NCBI RefSeq assembly: GCF_024054565.1 | Contig: NZ_JAMXLR010000026.1 | Coordinates: 310,001-374,000 of the forward strand | Direction of reading: 5' to 3' | Origin: Aeoliella straminimaris | GTDB lineage: Bacteria > Planctomycetota > Planctomycetia > Pirellulales > Lacipirellulaceae | DNA length: 64,000 nt | Part shown: positions 9,238-17,813 of the stretch, in pieces | Layout of the letters: the number at the start of each line of letters is the position of its first letter | Position numbering within the stretch: the first letter of the stretch is position 1 | The notes under the pieces: generated by a model | Databases searched by the model: none | Told to the model about the DNA's origin: nothing | The model's input: only the letters and a program-made list of their open reading frames with translations | Position numbers and translations under genes: made by a program

Positions 9238-9318
9238 TCGTATCGGGAATCCGAAAACCCCGCTACGGGCTCGGGACGCGTTCTACTTGGCTGGCAGGAA
9301 CCGCACCCTACTTCGCGT

Positions 9319-11547
9319 CTACGCCAGGCGTTTCTGGAATCGCATCACGCTGAGCCAGAGGACCGCAATGCAGCAGATCGAGAGGCCGACGATCCAGGGC
9401 ACCAGGTCCAGCAGGTCGGCCCCGCGCAGTACGACGCCGCGGAGGATTTCGATGAAGTAGGTTACCGGGATAGCGAAGGTTACCAGGTAGATAGGTAGCG
9501 GCATCTCGCTGCGGGGGAACATGAACCCCGACAACAGCACCGACGGCAGCATGATGATGAAGGCGAACTGCATGGCCTCGAGCTGCGTTTTCGAAAGCGT
9601 CGAGACCAACAGCCCCAACCCTAACGAGCAGACCATGAACAACATGGCCAGTACCAACAGCAGGGCCAAGTTGCCGCTCACCGGGACGCCGAATACGTAG
9701 ACCATCACGGTCAGCACCAGCAGCAGTTCGACGAATCCTATCATGGCGTAAGGCAACAGTTTGCCAAGCAGCAGGCCCATTCGGCCAACAGGTGTGACAA
9801 ACAGTTGCTCGAGCGTGCCGAGTTCGCGCTCGCGTACGATGGCGAACGATGTAAGGAATAGCGTCACCAGTTGAAGTATGATCCCCACCAGGCCCGGCAC
9901 AAAGAAGTGCGAGCTATCGAGGTCGGGATTGAAGAGCATCCGCGTACTAACATCGATTGGCAACACGCCCTCGCCGGTTTCGTTGCGAGCCGGTGCCACC
10001 TGCAGCGACTCTCCCTTCGCCCGGGCCATTTGGATCGAAAGGCTGAGGCCCAGCAGGTTTGCGGTGCTCTGGGCGGTGGTCGCCACCTGGGAGTCGCTGC
10101 CATCGATCAACACTTGCACCGAGGCCTGCTCGCCGCGGACCAGTCGATCGGAGTAGTCTGGCGGTATCCGCAGTCCCACCTTCGCCCGGCCGGAAGTGAT
10201 GGCGCGGTGGAAGGAGTCCTCGTCTAGCACATGCTCCTCTAAGCGAAATCGGCGCGTATTGACGAACGATGAAGTCAGTTCGCGGGCGTGCTGTCGGCCG
10301 TCCATGTCGAACACCACCATCGGAATGTTCTCGATCTGCGTGTCGATGGCGTAGCCGAAAATCAGCGTTTGCATCACCGGAATGACCAACATGAAGAACA
10401 GCGTGCTCGGCTGTCGGCGAATGTGCACGAGTTCCTTGACGAGCACCGCTCCCAGTCCGGCCAAGGTTTTGCCCTTGACCGTTTTCGGAGGGGGCGGCGT
10501 TTCAGCCTCTAAAACCGGCTCGCTCTCGGCAGGTTCTGCTGCTGTTTCGGTCAGGTCGATCTCTTCGGGGGGCGTGGTGTCGCGTTCGGCGTTGGCGGTG
10601 AGGGTGACGAACACGTCCTCGAGCGACGGCGGAATCTCGCGGGCCCTGGTGTCGTTGCCTTCCAGGCCAAGGCGATCGATCAACTGCGGCGGACGCAAGC
10701 TTTCGTCGACCAGCACGTGAACTGTCTCGCCAAACAACGTGGCGTCGCGCACCCCGTGCATACCGCGCAACCCGGTGAGGTGCTCGGTGGCTTTCGGGAT
10801 ACGGAGTTCGTATCGCTTGGTCCCCTCGGGCGAGACCTGCGGCAACTGCTTCAGTTGATCGGGCTTACCGAGCACGAGCATCCGCGATAGATAGATGTAC
10901 CCAACGTCGGTACACCGCTCGGCTTCGTCCATGTACTGGGTGGTGACCAACTGCGTGACGCCGCGACCCGACAGCTCGAACAACAGGTCCCACAAATGCC
11001 GGCGCGCCACGGGGTCGATGCCCGCGGTGGGTTCGTCGAGCATCAGGATTTCTGGATCGTGGATCAGGCTGCAGGCCAGGGCCAGGCGTTGTTTCCAACC
11101 ACCGGAAAGATTTCCAGCAAGCTGATGCTCGTAGTCGCCAATCTCCGTCAGACCGAGTACGTAGGCCCGCCGCTCGGCCAACCGTTCGCCCTCCAGCCCG
11201 TAAACACGTCCGTAAAAGTCGAGGTTCTCTCGTACCGACAAGTCGGCGTATAAGCTGAATTTCTGCGACATGTAGCCCACACGGGGCTTGATGAGTTCCG
11301 ACTCTTCGAGCGATCGATGTCCCAGGACGTAAGCCGCGCCACTGGTGGGTGGAAGGATGCCCAACAGCATGCGGATGATGGTCGATTTACCGCTGCCGTT
11401 GGGTCCCAAGAGGCCGAAGATAGCGCCCCGTTGCACCTGGAACGAGACGTCCTCGACCGCCACCACTTCGCCAAAATGGCGGGTTAGTCCGCGAACGTCG
11501 ATGGCTGGGGCATCGCTGGCGGGTGGTTCGCTGGCGGGGCGATTCAT
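9319..11547 (-). CDS. ABC-2 exporter with fused ATPase and permease
   Basis: A 742-residue single-chain ABC half-transporter. The N-terminal ATPase has Walker A GPNGSGKST (residues 48-56), the signature NLSGGWKQR and the Walker B segment LMLDEPTAGID. After an acidic Pro/Glu linker (about 310-360) comes an ABC-2 permease: a first helix (FFMLVIPVMQTLIFGYAID), a large extracytoplasmic domain, then about five helices near the C-terminus. In YbhF/YbhS/YbhR-type systems these halves are separate genes; RbbA-type proteins also fuse ATPase to permease. Its ATG overlaps the stop of the adaptor gene (ATGA, 11544-11547), so the pair is translationally coupled. Export of drugs, lipids or another hydrophobic cargo is inferred from the family. 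Confidence 0.9.
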   Translation of the reverse strand: MNRPASEPPASDAPAIDVRGLTRHFGEVVAVEDVSFQVQRGAIFGLLGPNGSGKSTIIRMLLGILPPTSGAAYVLGHRSLEESELIKPRVGYMSQKFSLYADLSVRENLDFYGRVYGLEGERLAERRAYVLGLTEIGDYEHQLAGNLSGGWKQRLALACSLIHDPEILMLDEPTAGIDPVARRHLWDLLFELSGRGVTQLVTTQYMDEAERCTDVGYIYLSRMLVLGKPDQLKQLPQVSPEGTKRYELRIPKATEHLTGLRGMHGVRDATLFGETVHVLVDESLRPPQLIDRLGLEGNDTRAREIPPSLEDVFVTLTANAERDTTPPEEIDLTETAAEPAESEPVLEAETPPPPKTVKGKTLAGLGAVLVKELVHIRRQPSTLFFMLVIPVMQTLIFGYAIDTQIENIPMVVFDMDGRQHARELTSSFVNTRRFRLEEHVLDEDSFHRAITSGRAKVGLRIPPDYSDRLVRGEQASVQVLIDGSDSQVATTAQSTANLLGLSLSIQMARAKGESLQVAPARNETGEGVLPIDVSTRMLFNPDLDSSHFFVPGLVGIILQLVTLFLTSFAIVRERELGTLEQLFVTPVGRMGLLLGKLLPYAMIGFVELLLVLTVMVYVFGVPVSGNLALLLVLAMLFMVCSLGLGLLVSTLSKTQLEAMQFAFIIMLPSVLLSGFMFPRSEMPLPIYLVTFAIPVTYFIEILRGVVLRGADLLDLVPWIVGLSICCIAVLWLSVMRFQKRLA

Positions 11548-12698
11548 CCGTCGTCCCCCGCCGGCTGTCCGGTAACGGGCTGCAGCCACACATCGGCCGT
11601 CATGCCAGGCCTCACCAGGTCGAGCTTGTCTTTGGGCAAGTCGACCTTAATGCGAAACACCTGCTTCGATCGTTCCTCGGGGGTTTGCACATTGTTGGGA
11701 GTGAACTCCGCCTGCCGCGAAATAAACGTGATGCGGCCCACCATGCGCTGGCCGGGCAGGCTATCGACCGTAATGGGTAGTTGCTCGCCCACTTGCAGTC
11801 CGACACGATTCTGCGGCACGTAGGCCCGCACCCAAAGGTGGCTCATGTCCATGATCGACAACACGGGGCCACCGGCCGGCGCCAGGTCGCCCTTCTGCAG
11901 ATCGAGCGCCTCGACCACGCCATCGACCGGCGATTGAACGGTTAGCTCCTCTTTCTGTGCACGAACCACTTCCAGGGCAGCGGCCGCGGCGTCGCGGGCG
12001 GCCTTGGCGGCCTGCACCTCCTCTTTACGGCTGCCTTCCTGGGCCAGCATCCACGCCTGGCGGGCTTCTTCCACCTGCGCCACCGCTTCGCGGATTTCTT
12101 CCTCGCGCGTGCCCGCCAACAGCAGGTCCAACTCCTCCTGGCGAACATTGGCGAGCCCCTGCGCTACGTGAATCTGTTCGCTGGCTTCTTCAAACTCCTC
12201 GCGAGTGATGGAGTTGGAACTCAACAGCTCCTCGCGGCGTTCGAATTTCCGTTTGGCGAGTGACAACTCGGCCTGCGATACCTGCACGCGGGCCCGTGCA
12301 GCGTCGATCTCTTCCTGGCGCGGACCGGCACGGAGCTTGTCGAGTACGGCTTGCTGCCGCTCGAATCGCGCCTTTGCCTGAGCAATCTCCTGCGGCCGAA
12401 AGCCGTTGGCCAGGCGTTCGAACTCGGCCTGGCGGGTGGCGAGCTGCTCGATAGCCTCTCTTTCGCGCTCCAGCAGATCGTAGGGTTCGAGCTCGAACAG
12501 CGTCTGCCCCGCAGTGACTCGCTGACCTTCTTCGATATGCACCGCCGCGACGCGGCCGCCAACGCGCGAGCCCACCCGGATCTCATCTGCCTCGATGAAA
12601 CCAGAGACATAGTCGACCGACGAACGGTACTGACTGTAGACCAGCAGCCCTGCGAGGGCCGCGACAATCAAGAACACTGCCACCAAGCGGGAAAACAT
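11544..12698 (-). CDS. HlyD-family periplasmic adaptor (YbhG-like)
   Basis: A 384-residue adaptor. An N-terminal signal-anchor (FSRLVAVFLIVAALAGLLVY) is followed by a lipoyl half (GSRVGGRVAAVHIEEGQRV), a very long coiled coil rich in Arg, Glu and Gln (about residues 70-250, with repeated RQEEID/REEEI phrases), the second lipoyl half (VQSPVDGVVEALDLQKGDL) and a C-terminal barrel. It is upstream of, and overlaps by 4 bp, the fused ABC-2 exporter. That is the gene order expected of a tripartite exporter linking the inner-membrane pump to an outer-membrane duct. No dedicated TolC gene sits in this unit; the TolC-like gene at 17814 is a candidate partner by proximity only. Confidence 0.88.
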   Translation of the reverse strand: MFSRLVAVFLIVAALAGLLVYSQYRSSVDYVSGFIEADEIRVGSRVGGRVAAVHIEEGQRVTAGQTLFELEPYDLLEREREAIEQLATRQAEFERLANGFRPQEIAQAKARFERQQAVLDKLRAGPRQEEIDAARARVQVSQAELSLAKRKFERREELLSSNSITREEFEEASEQIHVAQGLANVRQEELDLLLAGTREEEIREAVAQVEEARQAWMLAQEGSRKEEVQAAKAARDAAAAALEVVRAQKEELTVQSPVDGVVEALDLQKGDLAPAGGPVLSIMDMSHLWVRAYVPQNRVGLQVGEQLPITVDSLPGQRMVGRITFISRQAEFTPNNVQTPEERSKQVFRIKVDLPKDKLDLVRPGMTADVWLQPVTGQPAGDDG

Positions 12699-12767
12699 CG
12701 CAGGTTATCAGGCGGTTGGAGTTGTAGTCGAAGGTGTCGCCCACTCCCATCAGCCTAACGTGCTGCA

Positions 12768-15386
12768 CTACAGGCTGGAAGCCAGGAACCGGCGTTTGCT
12801 CAAGGTAGGCAACAATTCGCCGAACGTGTAGGCTGTGGCGTCGACACTGCTGGCCAGCACGATGTTGGAGATCTCGTCGTTGGCCACGTCGCCACCCTCG
12901 CTGCCGGCGCTATCCTGTCCATCCGGGTAGAACGACGGGTCGGTTTCGGTCACCTGGTAGGTACCCGGCAGCAGATTGGTGAACTGGTACGTACCATCGG
13001 CCGCCGTAGTGGTGGTCTGATTGACCGGCGCGGCAGTAAAGTCGATACCCGTAAGCGTGATCATCACGCCCGCAATGCCCTGCTCACCTGGATCGCGTAC
13101 ACCATCGTTGTTGGCATCGACGTACACAGCGCCAGAAATGGACGAGGGAGCCACGGCCACGATCGATTCGGAGGTGGCCGTATTGTTGGCGGGCGTCGTC
13201 TCGGTCTCGTCGGCGGTAACCGATGCCGAGTTAGTCAGCGTGCCAATAAACGTGTTGCTGACGGTTGCCGAGATCGTGACTTGCGTGCTTTCGCCGCTGG
13301 CCAACGTGCCCAGGTTATAGTTCAGCGTGGTACCGGTACTCGAATCACCTACCACGCTGTCGGGCATGGTCGATGAGCCGGTATCAAATGCCAAATTGGC
13401 GGGCAGCGTGTCGGTCAGCACGACGTTCGTAGCCGCGCTGGGACCGTTGTTGATCACCGTAACCGTGTAAACGATCGTATCGCCCGGTGCCACATCGGCG
13501 TCGCCGTCGTCGTCCACCTTGGTAACGGCTAGATCGATGGTCTCTTCGACCGTGGTCGCTGCCATGGCAGTGTTGTTGGAGGTGTCCGACTCGTCGGTAG
13601 CCGAGACGCTCGCCGTGTTGGTCAGAGTGCCCGTGGCGCTGGCGTCGACATCAACGTTAATCGTCACGGTGACTGTGGCGCCCGAGGCAATGTCGCCCAG
13701 GTTAGCAGTGACCTCTCCCGCTGAGTGGGATACCGCGCCCACCGTGGTGCTGCCCGAGTCGAACGTCACACCAGTGGGCAGCGTGTCAAGGAACGAGACA
13801 CCGAACGCTGTGGAGGGTCCATTGTTGGTCACATCAATGGTGTAGACCAGCGATCCGTTGGACGACACCGCCGACAGGTCGACCTCTTTATCAATCACCA
13901 GATCGAAGCCATAGAAGCCGAAGTCGACGGTGAGGTTGGAATTCGCATCCGAGTCGCCGTCGTCGGTAGGCTCGTCGTCGCCCACCAGCGTGATGGCCTG
14001 CGTCACCACGCCGAAGGTCGATAGGGCGTAACCGTTGTCATCGCCGTCCACGTCGTCGTCGGGATCGGGTGCAACGGTGGCCGTCTCGTTGCCGGTGGAC
14101 GAGATCAATCCGGCCAGCGGTTCGCTTGCGCCGAATTCCGTTTCCGCAATCCGCAGTAGGTATTCTCCTGGCAGCAGGTCCTCGAACAGATAATTTCCAT
14201 TAGAGTCCGTGGTTTCGGTGGCCAGCAGTGTGTCGACGCCATCGCTGTAGACCCCGTCGGTGTTGGTGTCTTCGTACAGCGAAACGACCACGTCTTCAAT
14301 GCCCGCCTCACCGGTGTCGAACTCGCCATCGTTATCCAGATCGGCAAACACCTGGTCGCCCAGACTCATGCGATACAGTGCGGTGAAATCGGCGGTTTTG
14401 ACCGTGTTGCCTACAACACCCACCATTTGCACGCGCGCGTCCAGGCCGCTGACGTCTGGATCCTGGAAGTCGAGCACCATCTCAATGGCGGTCACGTTAC
14501 TGAAGTCGATGCCGGTGCCCTGGACGTTCTCGGTGAACGCCGTGAAGGGGACAACAATCTCCTCGTCCGCGTCGCCATCCAGCAGACCGTCCTGGTCGAG
14601 GATGCTGACGGTGGCTTCGGCCGTGTTGCCGCTGCCACTGGTAAGCCGCAAGACGACTTCGGCATCGGGTTTAGCATCGGCGCTGACGTTCAGCAGCATA
14701 CCAAAGTTGCTGCCGCCATCGGAAAAGTCGAGGCTCAGCCCCGCCGGGTCCACCGCATCGCCGTCGCCATCGGCGCCGTCCCAGGTAACACGAGCAATGC
14801 CCTCGGTGCCGCTGCTCGACTCGAGACTCAAGATATTATCGCCGCCGAACATCGAGGTCAACGTCACGTTGCCTGTTGTCGTGGCGTTGACGTACAGGTC
14901 GCGTACTCCGCCAGCGTTGGCATTGGTTCCATCCGCGTCCGATGCGTCCGTCACACCGACCGCACCGCCCGACCGCATCACGGTTGCGGATTGGGCCGTA
15001 GAGAAATCGTCGATCGTCAGGGCCGTTACGCCCATCGCCTCGCTGGCGTTAAATGTCACCGTCTGCAGGTCGCCGCCCGCCAGGGTCTGCAAGTCGGACG
15101 AGGGCGTGATTTGTACGAAGTATGTGCCTTCGGTCAAACCGGTAAACGTGTACTCGCCACTGCCATCGGTCAGGGTGGGCGCACCGTACTGCGGATCGGT
15201 GGCGGCGTCGTCGAAGGTGCCATTGCCGTTGCCGTCGCGGTACAGCGTTACCGGCAACCCAACTACTACGGTGTCGTTTGCCGGGTTGCCGTCGTTCTGC
15301 AAGTCGTTGAGCACCGTACCCGAGATCTGGCCCAGGTCGGCAGCCAGCAGCTTACGGTCTTCCAAACGTTCGAAGTGGCACTTCAT
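12768..15386 (-). CDS. SdrD-B/DUF11 repeat surface protein with LEPR-XLL-like N-terminus
   Basis: An 872-residue secreted or surface protein. Residues 6-17 read ERLEDRKLLAAD, a variant of the planctomycete LEPR-XLL motif. Domains in order: SdrD B-like (about 18-95, GSGEYTFTGLTEGTYFVQI), a beta-rich acidic jelly-roll-like region (100-335), a second SdrD B-like domain (341-420), two DUF11/CARDB-like adhesin repeats (494-616 and 616-745, each with VTNNGPS- or INNGPS-type cores and LTNTASV/LTNSASV ends) and a third SdrD B-like domain (745-860). The Asp/Asn-rich turns suggest Ca2+ binding. The C-terminus is LSKRRFLASSL, without an LPXTG or PEP motif. A role in cell-surface adhesion or matrix is inferred. 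Confidence 0.82.
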   Translation of the reverse strand: MKCHFERLEDRKLLAADLGQISGTVLNDLQNDGNPANDTVVVGLPVTLYRDGNGNGTFDDAATDPQYGAPTLTDGSGEYTFTGLTEGTYFVQITPSSDLQTLAGGDLQTVTFNASEAMGVTALTIDDFSTAQSATVMRSGGAVGVTDASDADGTNANAGGVRDLYVNATTTGNVTLTSMFGGDNILSLESSSGTEGIARVTWDGADGDGDAVDPAGLSLDFSDGGSNFGMLLNVSADAKPDAEVVLRLTSGSGNTAEATVSILDQDGLLDGDADEEIVVPFTAFTENVQGTGIDFSNVTAIEMVLDFQDPDVSGLDARVQMVGVVGNTVKTADFTALYRMSLGDQVFADLDNDGEFDTGEAGIEDVVVSLYEDTNTDGVYSDGVDTLLATETTDSNGNYLFEDLLPGEYLLRIAETEFGASEPLAGLISSTGNETATVAPDPDDDVDGDDNGYALSTFGVVTQAITLVGDDEPTDDGDSDANSNLTVDFGFYGFDLVIDKEVDLSAVSSNGSLVYTIDVTNNGPSTAFGVSFLDTLPTGVTFDSGSTTVGAVSHSAGEVTANLGDIASGATVTVTINVDVDASATGTLTNTASVSATDESDTSNNTAMAATTVEETIDLAVTKVDDDGDADVAPGDTIVYTVTVINNGPSAATNVVLTDTLPANLAFDTGSSTMPDSVVGDSSTGTTLNYNLGTLASGESTQVTISATVSNTFIGTLTNSASVTADETETTPANNTATSESIVAVAPSSISGAVYVDANNDGVRDPGEQGIAGVMITLTGIDFTAAPVNQTTTTAADGTYQFTNLLPGTYQVTETDPSFYPDGQDSAGSEGGDVANDEISNIVLASSVDATAYTFGELLPTLSKRRFLASSL

Positions 15387-15664
15387 CGCAAAACTCTCCG
15401 TATGGAAGGAGTCGAACTACCGCTCTGACGCGGCCAGCATGGGATAAGTCAATGGCTGCTTGGGCATCGCCGCTCGGAGCGGGCGCAGCACTAACTATAT
15501 CGCCAAACAGGCGGCGCGTAGTGGACCGACAACCGTCAGAATCGGCAAAATCAGCTGCCGGCAACGACAGCAGCGATAGCAGCCAGAACGGTGGAGAAGT
15601 TGGAGAATGCAGAGGAATCGAGAAGTTCGGCCCCCTGAGCCTGGCACCACTGCGCGCCGGCCAA

Positions 15665-17548
15665 TTAGAACCGATAGTCGAGTCCAAGGTTCAAACCGTG
15701 GGCCAGCAGCGAAGTGTCGTCCCAACGGAAGCGGGGGCGTTCGGGCCCTACCACTGGTTCGACCACCGGCGGCAGCAGGTTGGGGTTCACGTCCAGATCG
15801 ATGTGCTCGCCAGGTCGGGCGACGCTGCCCCAATAAATCAGGGTGTATCCCACAGTAGCCTTGAGCCGGGGGGTGATGCGGTAGCCAGCCGTCAATCCAA
15901 TCTCAGGGATGGCGGTGAACTTGTCGCGGTCGTACTTGCCGATGTTGCTACGCAGCGCCAGCAGGCCTCCCTCTTCGGAGTACGAGTTGACCCCATCGCT
16001 GACCGTGGTGCCGCCATCGACGGTCACGCGTTGATGCGTATTGCCCAAGGCCACCTTGGACAAGAACTCCAGCGTCCAGCGCGTCGACTCCCATTCCCAG
16101 ATAAAACCGACGTCGCCGCCGTGAAATTCGTTGTAGGTGTCGAAGCGGTCGTAGATGTCGAACGTGCCGGGACTGGCCGTGAGCAAGGAGTTGAGATCTT
16201 CTTGAATCAATACGCGTTCGTCGAGCTTGAAGAACCGATAGCCGGCGATCACATCAATACGCGACACGCTGCTGGGACCAACCGCTGGACCACAAGGACT
16301 GCAGGTGTTGCAGACGCCACCAATCTCCTTGCAGCAGATGGCCGCCCGCAGACGGAGGCCCGCACCGCCGAAATCGCTTCGCGTATCGACACTTACGGTG
16401 CCTTCGACCACATTGGGATACGACACCAACTCGGCGTCTTCGGCGGGCGGCAACACATCGCCAACGCCGTCGACCGGTACCATGTTGAAAAAGGGCCGAG
16501 CCAAGATGGGGGATCCCCCATCGCCCGTGGCGCTGAATCCGGTCGAAGCGGTTTCGAAGAAGAAGATGTCGCCTTCGATGGCCAAGTCGCGGTACTCGTT
16601 GAACCAGGTGCCCAACTGGAATCGCAAGCCGTCGCGGCTGCCACCCAGCACTTCGCCACCACCAAACAGGATCGAGGTCCCCTCTTCTCCCAGCACACCG
16701 GCCTCGCCCTGGGGCGTGCCAGCCGGGCTGGAAGTTACCAGCGGCGGAATGTTCATCCCGTCGATCCACCACAGCAGGTATTCGGCCCGGCCGTAGAAGC
16801 GTCCCCGGGCACCGCGGCAACAGCTAGGGTTGAAGCTGGTGTCGGGCGAAACGAAGTAGGGCGAGTAGGTCTGGCACTCGTTGCAAGCATTGCCACTGCC
16901 CCAGGCGTCGTAGCCGTTGATGTACCCACCGCCTGCTGGCATTCCGTACTGGTTCACGGTGCAGTTGGGGCAGTTGCCCGGCGCGGCGTTGCTGGTCATG
17001 CCGTATTGATCGACCACCACGGGGGCCACCTGGGCGGTGCGGTGTTGGGGCTGACTATTGTTGTTGATGCGCTGAGCCACCGGCTGCTGATGCTCGGCCT
17101 GCACCACGTCGAACTGCGGCGCGGCGTATTGCTGCGCGGCGGCTGTGATGGGCAGATTGAGTTGCGATGCCAGCAACGTGGTGCCGGTGTCGCTGCGCAC
17201 GGTCACCCGTTCGCCTACGAACGACGCCAGATCGATACCAGGCGAAGACTCAACGTACCTCTGAACGCGGCCAAACTGGTCGGCCAGGGCGTACTCGCTG
17301 GTACCGTTGCTAGTATCGGGATTGCGGATCAACAGCGCCTGTTGCATCTGCGTCTGCGGCGGGGTATTCGCCGAGGGTGCAGGGTCCGCAGCTAAATCTG
17401 CCAGCGAACGAACAGGTTGGGCTCCTCCGCGCTGTGGCGACCAGGCCAGCGGTTGTGCGGTAACAAAACCTGTCGCTAGCAGCGCCACTGTCGCCATCAT
17501 TGTACGAGCCAACGAAACGCGCAGCGTGCGCGAGCACACCTTATCCAT
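15665..17548 (-). CDS. BBP7-family outer membrane beta-barrel protein
   Basis: A 627-residue protein with a Sec signal peptide (about residues 1-32, ending FVTAQP). The phrase GRFYGRAEYLLWWIDGMNIP near residue 250, followed by PLVTSSP, GVLGEEGTSILFGG and a string of amphipathic strands, is the hallmark of the planctomycete BBP7 barrel family. The last residues LGLDYRF end in Phe, as expected for an outer-membrane barrel recognised by BamA. An unusual N-terminal portion (residues 33-245) is Gln/Asn/Pro-rich with several Cys pairs (NCPNC, CNEC, CC). GGGAG upstream supports the start. Function is unknown; transport or a structural envelope role is inferred. Confidence 0.85.
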   Translation of the reverse strand: MDKVCSRTLRVSLARTMMATVALLATGFVTAQPLAWSPQRGGAQPVRSLADLAADPAPSANTPPQTQMQQALLIRNPDTSNGTSEYALADQFGRVQRYVESSPGIDLASFVGERVTVRSDTGTTLLASQLNLPITAAAQQYAAPQFDVVQAEHQQPVAQRINNNSQPQHRTAQVAPVVVDQYGMTSNAAPGNCPNCTVNQYGMPAGGGYINGYDAWGSGNACNECQTYSPYFVSPDTSFNPSCCRGARGRFYGRAEYLLWWIDGMNIPPLVTSSPAGTPQGEAGVLGEEGTSILFGGGEVLGGSRDGLRFQLGTWFNEYRDLAIEGDIFFFETASTGFSATGDGGSPILARPFFNMVPVDGVGDVLPPAEDAELVSYPNVVEGTVSVDTRSDFGGAGLRLRAAICCKEIGGVCNTCSPCGPAVGPSSVSRIDVIAGYRFFKLDERVLIQEDLNSLLTASPGTFDIYDRFDTYNEFHGGDVGFIWEWESTRWTLEFLSKVALGNTHQRVTVDGGTTVSDGVNSYSEEGGLLALRSNIGKYDRDKFTAIPEIGLTAGYRITPRLKATVGYTLIYWGSVARPGEHIDLDVNPNLLPPVVEPVVGPERPRFRWDDTSLLAHGLNLGLDYRF

Positions 17549-17813
17549 GGAACAGCTCCCAGCAGATTAGTCGCCCACCACCATTCAGCGGCAAGACTTG
17601 AGGTTTAGCAAAAGTGAAAAGATTTCGAAGAAAAGTCCGCGGGCGAGCTTTTAGCACAACGCCCTGAGGCTCGCAACGCCAAAGCCGCACAATCACTACT
17701 ACCGTTAAAGTCTGACAACCCAGGTGGTCGAATCAGAGCAGGGTGTGTAGTCCGTTACGCACGCTTTACGCCAGCACTTGTTGGCTGTTTCGAGCTCCAG
17801 TCGGTCCAATTGC

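Noticed and set aside
14260..15447. 395-codon plus-strand frame opposite the SdrD/DUF11 gene
   Set aside because: Ser/Pro/Thr/Val-rich shadow of Asp/Thr-rich repeats; no recognisable fold.
15452..17395. 647-codon plus-strand frame opposite the BBP7 gene
   Set aside because: Antisense to a gene with signal peptide, barrel motif and C-terminal Phe; its own sequence lacks any motif.
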